Shown piece by piece: positions 34,977 through 43,085 of a stretch of DNA of 64,000 bases; the first letter of the stretch is position 1, and each line of letters begins with the position of its first letter. The DNA is taken from NCBI GenBank assembly GCA_018819925.1, contig JAHJPG010000094.1, positions 1 to 64,000 of the forward strand, written 5' to 3'. The notes beneath the pieces were generated by a model, which was given only the letters and a program-made list of their open reading frames with translations, made no database searches and had not been told where the DNA came from. This DNA is from Pseudomonadota bacterium. Its GTDB lineage: Bacteria; Desulfobacterota; Desulfarculia; Desulfarculales; Desulfarculaceae. The position numbers and the translations under genes are program-made.

Positions 34977-36032
34977 TTAAAACTCTTCGTCCAGGATGGA
35001 GGCTTCGCTTCCACCCGGCTGGGCCGTTGCCGGGGACTGGGGCTGGCCGTTGAGGATGATGGCGAAGGCCCGGCTGAAATAGTTGTAGAACATGTGGAAA
35101 TTCATGAATACCTTGGGGGCCACCCTCATTTGGGACAAGACGAACATGGCCACGAACAGATAGAGCACCAGGTTGCCGGCCACGGTTTTTTCCTGGGGGA
35201 AGACGGTGAACCAGAATATGGTCACCGCCAGGGCCAAGGCATATTGCAGCCCTCCCGCCAGGTTCCCCAGGTGGGGGATGGTCAAGCGGCGGCGGTAGGT
35301 GTCCATGAACTGAGGGGAGGGCACCTTGGCCTTCACCCCCCGGGTTGTTTCCGAACCAGCCGCCAAGGCTTTGAGGAAATCCGCCTTGGCGGTTTTGTCC
35401 AACACCGCGTGGTCTTCCATGTCTTGAGAAACCTCCTGGGCCTTGCGCCGCAGGAGCATCTGCCCCCCAAAGGCCAGGATCACCACCAGCATTAGGCTCA
35501 GGGTGGCGTAGGTGTTCAGGTAAAACAGAATGGGCAGCCCCACCACCGCCGCGCCCACGGGGAAAATCGCGTTGGAAAGCTCGTAGGCGATGCGCCCGCC
35601 AAAGCGGCAATCCTTGGACAACAGGATGAGCACTTGGTTGTTGCTCATGGCCTTGAGTATCCGCGGCTCTCTTTCCAAGCGCCGGAGCAGCCTGGCCGCG
35701 CAGAGCTTTTCATAGCCGGTCATGATGTTTACCGAAATGAGGCTGTGCAAGAACACCATGCCGGCTGAAATCGCGGCCAGCGCAAAGGCCAGCAAGGGCA
35801 GCCAGAGGCCGGAAGATGCCTTTATTCCCATGATGGCTTCACGAATCAGGCCCGGCAGGGATAGGTGTTGGGTAATGGCGAACATGACAATGCTGACCGC
35901 CAGGGTTTGGCAAACGATCACCGCCCCGGAGAGGCCGGCAATGACCACCAGGCGGAGCCAATAGGCCGCGACCACGTCGCGCACCACCAAAAGGGGGGGC
36001 GGCGCCTGGTTTTGGGGGGCGTCCTTGGTCAT
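34977..36032 (-). CDS. ABC-transporter type-1 transmembrane-like protein without an ATPase domain
   Basis: A 351-residue membrane protein with about six hydrophobic helices, two near residues 28-55 and 76-100, two around 160-200 and two near 265-300. The long cytoplasmic helices between (NIMTGYEKLCAARLLRRLER, and QEVSQDMEDHAVLDKTAKAD) follow the type-1 ABC exporter layout. There is no Walker A/B sequence and no nucleotide-binding gene next door. It lies between two glycosyltransferase genes. It may need an ATPase from elsewhere or may have another role in glycan assembly. The call rests on topology. Confidence 0.6.
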   Translation of the reverse strand: MTKDAPQNQAPPPLLVVRDVVAAYWLRLVVIAGLSGAVIVCQTLAVSIVMFAITQHLSLPGLIREAIMGIKASSGLWLPLLAFALAAISAGMVFLHSLISVNIMTGYEKLCAARLLRRLEREPRILKAMSNNQVLILLSKDCRFGGRIAYELSNAIFPVGAAVVGLPILFYLNTYATLSLMLVVILAFGGQMLLRRKAQEVSQDMEDHAVLDKTAKADFLKALAAGSETTRGVKAKVPSPQFMDTYRRRLTIPHLGNLAGGLQYALALAVTIFWFTVFPQEKTVAGNLVLYLFVAMFVLSQMRVAPKVFMNFHMFYNYFSRAFAIILNGQPQSPATAQPGGSEASILDEEF

Positions 36033-36177
36033 GAAAAAAGCATCAACTCCGCATGGTAATCACAAGCCATCTCGCCTGTGGTCCTTAAAACCGGGCCCAA
36101 CAGACAAACCCGAGTATAACATCCCGCCCGCCCCGCCCGGCGGCCCGGCCCGGCCAGAAGAAAAGGCCGCCCGGTGC

Positions 36178-38700
36178 CTAGGGAAACAGCTTGCGCCTTA
36201 TTTTGCGCTGGGCCTTGCCCAAGGCGGGCCCCCAGCCGCCTTGGCGGGCCTCCTCGAAAAATAGACGCCGGTTTGCCTGGATGGCGGCTCTCAACCTGAT
36301 TAGCGCGCCTTGCTTACGTTTGGCGGCCACGGCCTTTTTCTTGAGGGCCTTGTCCTTGGCGGCCAGGTCCGGGTCCATCCAGCGCCAGAGGGCCGGGGCG
36401 TCCAGTTGGCGGTCCAGGCTCTGGTAAAGGTGCAGCAGGGTTTCGCTCACTTTGACGGCGTCGTGGTGCTCCTGGGCATAGGCCCGGCCCCGCCGGCCCA
36501 ACTCGCGCACCAGGTTTCGATCCGAGGCCAGCCCGGCCAGCACCTCGTAGACATTGTCCGGGTTGGCCAGGGCCAGGGGCGCGGGGTGGGGCAGATGGTG
36601 CTTCAGGTCGTCGCGCACAAACGAAACCACCGCCTTGCCCAGGGCCATGGCCTCCACCGCCAGCACCCCGTACCAGCCTATGCGCAGCTGATCCACCACC
36701 ACCTCGGCCCGGCGGTAGGCCTCCATGGCCTGCTGGTGGCTCATTTTTTCCACCAGGGTCAGCTCCACCTCATAGCCTTGGGCCTTGAGTTTTTCCACGG
36801 CTTGGATCACATAATCGGTGCCCTTGAACAGCCGGTTGGACGGCGCATGCACGATCCGCAAGGGGCCGGAGGGGTCGGCGTCGGCCGGGGTCCATTGGGT
36901 GGTGTCCACCACCCGGGGCACGATCATGGCCTGGGGGGCGTAGGTTTGCAGCTCCGGGTCCACCACCAAAACGCCATGGCATACGCCGGCGGCGAATTCC
37001 AGGAAATCCTGCTGGGCCTCCTCGGGATAGGCCTCCTGGAGGGCTTGGGGCAGCTCGTCGGCGTAGTGGTAGGGGCTCCCCTGTTTGAAAATGGAGGCCA
37101 TCCTGATTTCCGTTCCCCGGAAATGGAACAAGACCTTTTTACCCGCCGCCCGCAACAGGATCAGGTCCAACCCGCTGGGAAACCCCTTGAGGCGCTTGGG
37201 GTAGTAGAGGGGCCGGGCGTGATAGTGAAACACGTCATGCTCTTGGGCGAGTTTTTCGAACCGGGCCATGTCCTCCCCGGGGTCTTTACTGCCCATGAAT
37301 TTTTCAAAGTGGAGGTCGCTGGGGAAATTGTATTTGTTCAAGCCGTTGAGCAGGCAGGAGGCCTGGACGCCGTGTAGGCGCAGGGCCCGGGCCAGGGCAC
37401 CGGGCTGACCGGCCCCCCCCACCGGCAGGTGCAAAACCCGGGGCCGGGCCTTGGGGACCGCCTGGGCCTTGGTTTTGGGTGTCGCCTGGCGGTATATGCC
37501 GGCTATGACCTCTTCCTGGGCCTCCCAGCAATAGTCCGGAGCCAGGGCCCTGATCCGGGCGGGCCACTGGGGGTCTTGCTCCAGGCGGGCCAGGGCTTGG
37601 CCGATGGCCTCAGCCAGGGAGCGGGGGTCGCCGGCCCGGAATACCGTCCCCAAGTCGCGGCGCCGAACGAATTCGGCCATGGTGGGATTGTCGCTGACCA
37701 CCACGGGCAGGCCGGCGTGCATATATTCAAACAGCTTGTTGGGCAAGGCGATGGCCGCGTTGGGGTAGTGCAAAATGGGATGGATGCCCAGGGTGCCGCT
37801 GCTCAAAAAAGAGGTGACTTGCATGGAGGGGACGTATGGGTGGAAATGCACCCTGCTTTCAAGGGACAGCCGCTTGATGATCTGGTGCAAGGAGTCGAGT
37901 TTGTAGTCCGGTAGGTTGGTGATTACGGCCAGGTGGACCTGGCGGTCTAGATGAGGGAGCGCCTCGATAAGGCTCTCCAGCCCCCGTATGGGTTTGACCC
38001 CTCCGCTATAAACCAGGAGCGGGGTGTTTGGCCCCAAACCCAGGGCCTTTCTAATGTCCAGGGGAGCCAGGGGGTCGAAATCCGACAAGCGGGGGGTGTT
38101 CAACACTAGGGCCGGTTCCCGGTCCAAGCCTTGTTCTTGCTTGAGCAGGCGATTGAGGCTGGGGGAAACGCAGGTCAGATAATCAGGGTCTTTGAGGTGT
38201 TGCTTTTCCACCGCGTAAAAGTAGTCCCGCGTGTGCTCCGGCAGATCGGTGAGCCCCTTGACGTATTCATGGATATCGTGAATCCAGCGATAGGGACGGG
38301 AGGTGTGATGCTCCTTCAGCTTTGCCCCGGCGGCCAGGCCCAGCATGTCATGGGTGTGCAGGATATCGGGTTTGATGCGGCCTAGGTGCTCGGCCAGGTC
38401 CTTGGCAAAGGACTCGATGAAGTCTTCCCAGTGCACGATGTCTTGGCCCGAGGCCAACTGGCTATTTTGGAGCATATCGTGCTTGGGATTGGGCAGCAGA
38501 ACTATGTTGAATGGGAAGCCGGTGATTTTCCCAGCCTCGGGGCTGGGCCCCATGCCGAACAAGGTAAGGTCGTAGCCCATCTTGCGCACGGTTTGGGCGG
38601 TCTTGATAACCCGGGAGTCGCCGATCACCCGGTTGGCCACCACCATGGCCACCCGGCAGCGATGACGATCTATATATTCGCGGTCAAAAGTGAAGTGCAT
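36178..38700 (-). CDS. Two-domain glycosyltransferase (tandem GT4-like modules)
   Basis: An 840-residue protein made of two GT-B modules. Module 1 (about 1-405) begins RVAMVVANRVIGDSRVIKTA and contains GPNTPLLVYSGGVKPIRGLE and NKLFEYMHAGLPVVVSDNPT. Module 2 (about 420-760) contains VFHYHARPLYYPKRLKGFPS, HFRGTEIRMASIF, IVHAPSNRLFKGTDYVIQAV and WYGVLAVEAMALGKAVVSFV. The last 70 residues are Lys/Arg-rich. It is the first gene of the group. Each module may add one sugar, giving an alternating disaccharide; this is inference. Confidence 0.87.
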   Translation of the reverse strand: MHFTFDREYIDRHRCRVAMVVANRVIGDSRVIKTAQTVRKMGYDLTLFGMGPSPEAGKITGFPFNIVLLPNPKHDMLQNSQLASGQDIVHWEDFIESFAKDLAEHLGRIKPDILHTHDMLGLAAGAKLKEHHTSRPYRWIHDIHEYVKGLTDLPEHTRDYFYAVEKQHLKDPDYLTCVSPSLNRLLKQEQGLDREPALVLNTPRLSDFDPLAPLDIRKALGLGPNTPLLVYSGGVKPIRGLESLIEALPHLDRQVHLAVITNLPDYKLDSLHQIIKRLSLESRVHFHPYVPSMQVTSFLSSGTLGIHPILHYPNAAIALPNKLFEYMHAGLPVVVSDNPTMAEFVRRRDLGTVFRAGDPRSLAEAIGQALARLEQDPQWPARIRALAPDYCWEAQEEVIAGIYRQATPKTKAQAVPKARPRVLHLPVGGAGQPGALARALRLHGVQASCLLNGLNKYNFPSDLHFEKFMGSKDPGEDMARFEKLAQEHDVFHYHARPLYYPKRLKGFPSGLDLILLRAAGKKVLFHFRGTEIRMASIFKQGSPYHYADELPQALQEAYPEEAQQDFLEFAAGVCHGVLVVDPELQTYAPQAMIVPRVVDTTQWTPADADPSGPLRIVHAPSNRLFKGTDYVIQAVEKLKAQGYEVELTLVEKMSHQQAMEAYRRAEVVVDQLRIGWYGVLAVEAMALGKAVVSFVRDDLKHHLPHPAPLALANPDNVYEVLAGLASDRNLVRELGRRGRAYAQEHHDAVKVSETLLHLYQSLDRQLDAPALWRWMDPDLAAKDKALKKKAVAAKRKQGALIRLRAAIQANRRLFFEEARQGGWGPALGKAQRKIRRKLFP

Positions 38701-38949
38701 CGCGCGGCGCTATCCTTGGCTTTGATTATGCGGATAAGAGTTTGTCGGCCATGTGTTGCCAACGCCGCCCGCTCCGCAGCAAAAATTTCCCCCCCCCCGG
38801 CCGGAAAACATCTTACCCGCTGGGGAGGCATATGGAAATTGACTTGTCGGTGAGCGGGGTCACGGGCTTGAAACGCCGGCGGCTGCTTCCCGGAGTGGGT
38901 TGGCTCCGAGGCAGGGGTGGAATGTGGCGGAATTCAGGGCCCCGGCCAT
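38701..38949. other. Intergenic region, nothing recognised
   Basis: Upstream of the double glycosyltransferase gene. It holds a run of ten C residues at about 38790-38799 but no convincing gene; its promoter is presumably here. Confidence 0.4.
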
Positions 38950-38956
38950 CAGGGAA

Positions 38957-39045
38957 AGTTAAAGGTTTTATCGGGGCCCACCTCCCGCACCCGGGCCCGC
39001 ACCAGCAGTTCGTCGTCAAGGGGCATGGGCGATTTACTGAAATGT
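38957..39045 (-). pseudogene. Fragment of a PaaI-type hotdog thioesterase gene
   Basis: The minus strand reads PMPLDDELLVRARVREVGPD, which aligns with PTPIDGELLLTARVSETGPK in the intact thioesterase at 39911-40366, then KTFNFP and a stop. Only about 25 residues of the central-to-C-terminal part survive and there is no start. This suggests a degenerate paralogue about 1 kb from the intact gene. Confidence 0.55.
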
Positions 39046-39113
39046 TTTTAAATTTTGAATTACTCGGTTATCCGCGTTGCCGCCGGCTGGACGACTTTAA
39101 CGGGGCCGGTGAG

Positions 39114-39833
39114 TTATTCTTTCCCCTCTTCCAAGGCTGCCATCATGGCCATGGGGTCGTAGGGCTTCACCTGGCCCCCGGCTATGGCCTGGGCCATGGC
39201 CTGGCCCAACTCAAAAGCCTCCCGGTCCTGGGCCTCGGTGATCTCGCGGAAAAAGTAGGCTCGCCGCCACTCGTCGTCGTTGAGCTCGCGGGGGAAAACG
39301 GCCCCGGCGTACATATCCCCCACCGGGCTGCCGTTGCAGATCATCACCCCCGCCTCCATCAGCCAGGGGCTGCCGGTGTCGCAGTATTGGCGCAGTTCGG
39401 CGGGCATCATGCCCGCGCTGACCAGGGTGGCCACGGCCCGGGCCTTGCCGGTGAGGCGAGGCTCGGGGCAGCCCTTGAGTCCCATCATCTCGCCGGTGGG
39501 CTTGAGGGTGGTCCAGGTGGCCCGTTCCACAAAGGCGGTCATCAGGCCGCTGACAAAGCCGTTATGCACTGGAGAGGCCAGGATCACCCCGTCGGCCTTG
39601 CGGATCTTCTCCAACACTCCGCGCACGTCGTCGGTGAGCACGCAATCAGCGATCTCGGACTCCTGGTCCTGGTAGCAGGTCAGGCAGTTGGTGCAAAAGC
39701 CGATGTCCAACTCCTTGAGATGCACCATCTCGGTTTGGGCCCCCAGGGAGGCCGCGCCTTCCAGAGCCTTGCCCGCTAGGCGGCTGGTGGTCTTGCCCGG
39801 GCGGTAGGTGGCGTTAACGGCCAGCACTCGCAT
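39114..39833 (-). CDS. Flavodoxin-like NAD(P)H-dependent FMN reductase family protein
   Basis: A 239-residue flavoprotein. The N-terminal MRVLAVNATYRPGKTTSRLA is the FMN-phosphate loop, and DIGFCTNCLTCYQDQESE is the cysteine-containing loop of iron-sulfur-flavoprotein-like members. GVILASPVHNGFVSGLMTAF lies over the flavin. The ATG at 39833 has GGAGG eight bases upstream; an upstream ATG at 39851 is weaker. The C-terminal 70 residues go beyond the minimal fold. It may pass electrons to quinones or aromatic compounds; acceptor unknown. Confidence 0.83.
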   Translation of the reverse strand: MRVLAVNATYRPGKTTSRLAGKALEGAASLGAQTEMVHLKELDIGFCTNCLTCYQDQESEIADCVLTDDVRGVLEKIRKADGVILASPVHNGFVSGLMTAFVERATWTTLKPTGEMMGLKGCPEPRLTGKARAVATLVSAGMMPAELRQYCDTGSPWLMEAGVMICNGSPVGDMYAGAVFPRELNDDEWRRAYFFREITEAQDREAFELGQAMAQAIAGGQVKPYDPMAMMAALEEGKE

Positions 39834-39910
39834 GACACCCTCCTTTGGCAATAGCGGTTAGTCACCTGATCATATTGCAAAAAGGCGGGGCCCAATGCAA
39901 GGGGGTGGGC

Positions 39911-40366
39911 CTATTCCTTGGGCTCGAACCTTATTCCCAACACCTTGCCCACCGCCGTGACCTTGCCTCCGGCCAACAGTTCACATTCCACCAGGGTCTT
40001 TTTGGGGCCCGTTTCACTCACCCGGGCCGTGAGCAGAAGTTCGCCGTCAATGGGGGTGGGGGCCTTGTAGGTTACGTTGAGGTTGCCGGTGACCATGTTT
40101 ATGCGGGGCAGGCTCTCCAGGGTCCGGCCCTCGGCCTGGTAGGCGGCGGCGATGGCCGTGGCTATGCTGTGGCAGTCCATGAGGCAGGCGATGAGCCCGC
40201 CGTAGACCACCCCGCCATAGGCCATGTGCTCGGGTTTGGGAGTGAAACGGCAGATTCCTTGCTCGCCGTCCCAATGGGTCTGAATGTGCAGGCCGGCGGG
40301 GTTGGCCGGGCCGCAGCCAAAGCAAAGGGTGTGCTCGGGGGGATAGTGGGATTGGATGCAGCTCAT
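39911..40366 (-). CDS. PaaI-family hotdog thioesterase
   Basis: A 151-residue single hotdog-fold protein. CFGCGPANPAGLHIQTHWDG, HMAYGGVVYGGLIACLMDCH (the helix and catalytic region) and INMVTGNLNVTYKAPTPIDG are typical of PaaI-like acyl-CoA thioesterases. It probably frees CoA from dead-end acyl or aroyl-CoA esters. The start at 40366 was chosen on homology. It follows the orphan dsrP gene by 117 bp on the same strand and could share its transcript. A fragment of a second copy lies near 38957. Confidence 0.82.
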   Translation of the reverse strand: MSCIQSHYPPEHTLCFGCGPANPAGLHIQTHWDGEQGICRFTPKPEHMAYGGVVYGGLIACLMDCHSIATAIAAAYQAEGRTLESLPRINMVTGNLNVTYKAPTPIDGELLLTARVSETGPKKTLVECELLAGGKVTAVGKVLGIRFEPKE

Positions 40367-40483
40367 GTTGGGCGTCCTTGGATTGGAGGTGTGCAGCAGG
40401 GCAAAAAAACAACGCACCCATCTTGCCAGGGGCGGGAGGGCCTGGCAAGGCGTTTGCGCTGCGTGCGGGGCGGAGGTGGCCGG

Positions 40484-41641
40484 CTAGGTCCCAGTCTCTT
40501 GCTTGACCCCCAGGGCCACCTTATAGAGCACGGTGACGATCAGCGCGCCCAGGGCGTATATGCCGATGCTGACCAATATCTCCACCAGGGTGGGCGCGTA
40601 TTCGGTTACTTGGTGCAAGGCGTTAGGGATGAAGCCGCCGGCCATCATGCCCAGGCCCTTGTCGATCCAGGTGCAACCGAAGACCAGCACGCAGGCCACG
40701 GCCAACAGCGGGTAGCGGCCACGCCAGCGTGGGTTGAGCAGCATCACCACCGCCGAAAGGCCCATGACCAGGGCTGCCCACATCCAGCCCACCAGGGCGC
40801 CGTGTCCGTGCAGCCCGAAGTATAGGTAGGTGAAGTGGGCGGTGTGGCTGGGGATGCCGCTGTAAAAGACCGTGAATACCTCCAGCAGGAAGAAGAACAG
40901 ATGCAGGATGATGGCGTAGGTCACGATCTTGGCCAGGGTCTCTATGGCCCGGCGGCCCGGATCGAAGCTGGTGACGCGCCTAATGACCAGGGCCAGGATT
41001 ATGAGCACCGCCGGTCCGGCGGCGAAGGCAGAGGCCAGAAAGCGCGGCGCCAGGATGGCGGTGAGCCAGTAGCCCCGTCCTGGCAGGCCGGCGTAGAGAA
41101 AGGCGGTGACGGTGTGTATGGAAACCGCCCAGGGGATGGACAGGTAGATCAAGGGCTTCACCCAGCCCGGGGGAGGGACCTGCTTGCGCTCCGCCTCCAG
41201 GCTGACCCAGCCGATGACCAGGTTGAGCAGCAGATAGCCGGTGAGTACGTTGACGTCCCAGAACATCACCGAGTTGGGGGTGGGGTGCAAAAAGATGTTC
41301 AACAGGCGACTGGGCTTGCCGAGGTCCACGGTGACGAAGAGCATGCACATTATCACTGCGGCGATGGCCAGGAACTCGCCCAGGATGGTGATGCGGCCAA
41401 AATCTTTAAAATGGTGCAAATAGTAGGGCAGCACCAGCATCACCGCCGAGGCGGCCACCCCCACCAAGAAGGTGAGTTGGGCGATATACAGGCCCCAGGA
41501 CACGTCCCGGCTCATGCCGGTTACCATCAGGCCTTGGTTGTACTGATACAGGTATGCTCCCAGCCCGGCCAACACCAGGGCCGTCAAAGCGGCCAGCCAG
41601 CCCCAGTAAGCCCGGTTACCCTTTAACGCCAACTCCAACAT
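40484..41641 (-). CDS. Orphan DsrP-like NrfD-family membrane protein
   Basis: A 385-residue paralogue of DsrP (9825-10985), very similar along its whole length: both share QGLMVTGMSRDVSWGLYIAQ with few changes, PTPNSV(M/L)FWD, SIPWAVSIHTVTAFLYAGLP and IDKGxxMxAGGF. It has about ten membrane helices and probably interacts with menaquinone. No dsrO-like iron-sulfur partner, dsrM or dsrK is next to it. It lies 49 bp downstream of a TetR gene on the same strand, so it may be controlled by that regulator. It could replace DsrP in the Dsr complex under some condition, or serve another complex. Confidence 0.92.
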   Translation of the reverse strand: MLELALKGNRAYWGWLAALTALVLAGLGAYLYQYNQGLMVTGMSRDVSWGLYIAQLTFLVGVAASAVMLVLPYYLHHFKDFGRITILGEFLAIAAVIMCMLFVTVDLGKPSRLLNIFLHPTPNSVMFWDVNVLTGYLLLNLVIGWVSLEAERKQVPPPGWVKPLIYLSIPWAVSIHTVTAFLYAGLPGRGYWLTAILAPRFLASAFAAGPAVLIILALVIRRVTSFDPGRRAIETLAKIVTYAIILHLFFFLLEVFTVFYSGIPSHTAHFTYLYFGLHGHGALVGWMWAALVMGLSAVVMLLNPRWRGRYPLLAVACVLVFGCTWIDKGLGMMAGGFIPNALHQVTEYAPTLVEILVSIGIYALGALIVTVLYKVALGVKQETGT

Positions 41642-41690
41642 GGAATACCCCTCTCCGAAATCCGCGGCTAGGTTCGCTTTAAGCTGCTTT

Positions 41691-42323
41691 TCATTTGGTG
41701 CCAGGCGATTCGGGGCTGGCCCCCCGGGCGATCAAATCCGTCAGGCTCTCCAGCATGGCCAACATCTGGTCTGGGTCCGGCTCGGGCTGGCTGAGCCCGA
41801 CGGTGCAGACAAAGCAGTATTCGCCGAACAGAGCCAGATGCATCACCTCGCAATCCACGTCCGGCCTTATCTCACCCCGCTGTTGGGCCGAACGCAGGGT
41901 TCGCACACCGATTTCCCTGGCCGCTTGATCCATGGCCGTGAGCTCCGGGCCTTGCACCTCCAGGCTGAACATCGCTTCCTTTAGTAAGTTGCGCGAAAGA
42001 GAAGGCCGGCGGGCGTAGTACTCGAAAAAGATTTTGGCGGCGTGCAAAAGCTGGGTGCGGTAGTTGGCATCCACAGGCGTGGTGGCCGCGACCTCTTCGA
42101 TGAGTCGTTCCCAATCACCCATGAGCGCGGCGGACAACAGCGACGCCTTGTCCTTGAAATGGCTCATCACGGTTCCCACACCCACCCCGGCGTATTTGGC
42201 CACCGCCCGGATGGTGGTTTTGCCGTAACCCAGGGTTTCGAAAAGCTCCTTGGCCGCCTCCAGGATAATCTGGCGGGTTTGCTGTTTTTGCAGGTCCCGC
42301 CAGGTGCTCCTTGTCTCATGCAT
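41691..42323 (-). CDS. TetR-family transcriptional regulator
   Basis: A 210-residue regulator. The HTH spans about residues 12-58: RQIILEAAKELFETLGYGKT, then TIRAVAKYAGVGVGTVMSHF. The C-terminal ligand domain is helical. GGAG lies 10 bp upstream of the ATG. Two tandem TGAACA-NN-spaced palindromes 30-48 bp upstream (42353-42381) are likely its own operator. Downstream genes on the strand are the orphan dsrP and a thioesterase, possible targets; a fatty acyl-CoA or aryl-CoA inducer would fit but is not shown. Confidence 0.92.
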   Translation of the reverse strand: MHETRSTWRDLQKQQTRQIILEAAKELFETLGYGKTTIRAVAKYAGVGVGTVMSHFKDKASLLSAALMGDWERLIEEVAATTPVDANYRTQLLHAAKIFFEYYARRPSLSRNLLKEAMFSLEVQGPELTAMDQAAREIGVRTLRSAQQRGEIRPDVDCEVMHLALFGEYCFVCTVGLSQPEPDPDQMLAMLESLTDLIARGASPESPGTK

Positions 42324-42352
42324 GGCTGGTGACTCCCTTCGGGCAATTTATA

Positions 42353-42381
42353 TGAACAGGTTCGTTGCATGAACATGTTCA
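42353..42381. promoter_or_regulatory. Tandem palindromic operator upstream of the TetR gene
   Basis: TGAACAGGTTCG (42353-42364) and the perfect palindrome TGAACATGTTCA (42370-42381) are 17 bp apart, less than two helical turns, just before the TetR start. This is a typical autoregulatory arrangement. Confidence 0.6.
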
Positions 42382-42499
42382 ATATACGGACAGGTTATAG
42401 CCCGGCTTCGGCTTTTAGGCAAGATTTAAATTGCGGGGGGCACGCGGGTCAGGGAGGTGGTGGAATAGATAGGATGGCCCTAAAAATTGGTGGTTGGGC

Positions 42500-42967
42500 T
42501 TATTCTTCCAGGCTCTCGATGTACCTGTCCGCCTGTTGTATGAGGATCTGGAAGTTCTGGGTTAAAAAGGTAAATTCCTCGTCGCTTATGCTCTCCAGCA
42601 TGACCGCCATGTTGGCGTCGAAACCCTGGCGAAAGGCTTCGTAGCCCGCTATGGCGGTTTTCCCCCGGGGGGCGAGCTTGAGCAAAACCTCCTTGTCGTT
42701 GTCCGGGGCCTTGAACTTGGCCACGTAACCCCGATCCTCCAGCTTCTTGACGATCTGCGACACAGCGCCCTTGGTGACCACCAATATCCTGGCCAAGCCG
42801 GTGACGTTGATGCCGCGGTTGCGGCCGATGGCCTCGATGGCGTGTATCTCCGCGGCGCTGATTTTCTCGCCGGTGCCGTAGTCGTGGGGAAAAGAACGAA
42901 CGTAAACGATTTTGTTTACTAATTGCTCCAAGAGATTGGTGAGCAGGGTGTAGCGCAGATTTGCCAT
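42500..42967 (-). CDS. MarR-family transcriptional regulator
   Basis: A 155-residue winged-helix protein. GENISAAEIHAIEAIG-like N-terminus, RNRGINVTGLARILVVTKGA (recognition helix), VSQIVKKLEDRGYVAKFKAP and a wing with DNDKEVLLKLAPRGK are characteristic. It lies alone between TetR and the copper ATPase, all on the minus strand. Its promoter would be in the 118 bp before copA's terminator. Target unknown; MarR proteins often control aromatic catabolism. Confidence 0.9.
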   Translation of the reverse strand: MANLRYTLLTNLLEQLVNKIVYVRSFPHDYGTGEKISAAEIHAIEAIGRNRGINVTGLARILVVTKGAVSQIVKKLEDRGYVAKFKAPDNDKEVLLKLAPRGKTAIAGYEAFRQGFDANMAVMLESISDEEFTFLTQNFQILIQQADRYIESLEE

Positions 42968-43037
42968 GAGATATGGTATGTCACCTAAACAATCCAGTCA
43001 AGCTAATGCGTAGCCCGCAGCGCCTTGCTGGCCCCGG

Positions 43038-43068
43038 AAAGGCCGCCCGGCTTGCGTGGGCGGCCTTT
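43038..43068 (-). terminator. Terminator after copA
   Basis: AAAGGCCGCCC (43038-43048) and GGGCGGCCTTT (43058-43068) form an 11-bp stem with a 9-base loop, 18 bp past the copA stop on the minus strand. Confidence 0.7.
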
Positions 43069-43085
43069 GCCCGCTTGGGGTGGGC

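Noticed and set aside
38813-39019. Minus-strand 68-residue frame
   Set aside because: Cys/Trp/Pro-rich shadow; the thioesterase-like fragment is in a different frame of the same strand.
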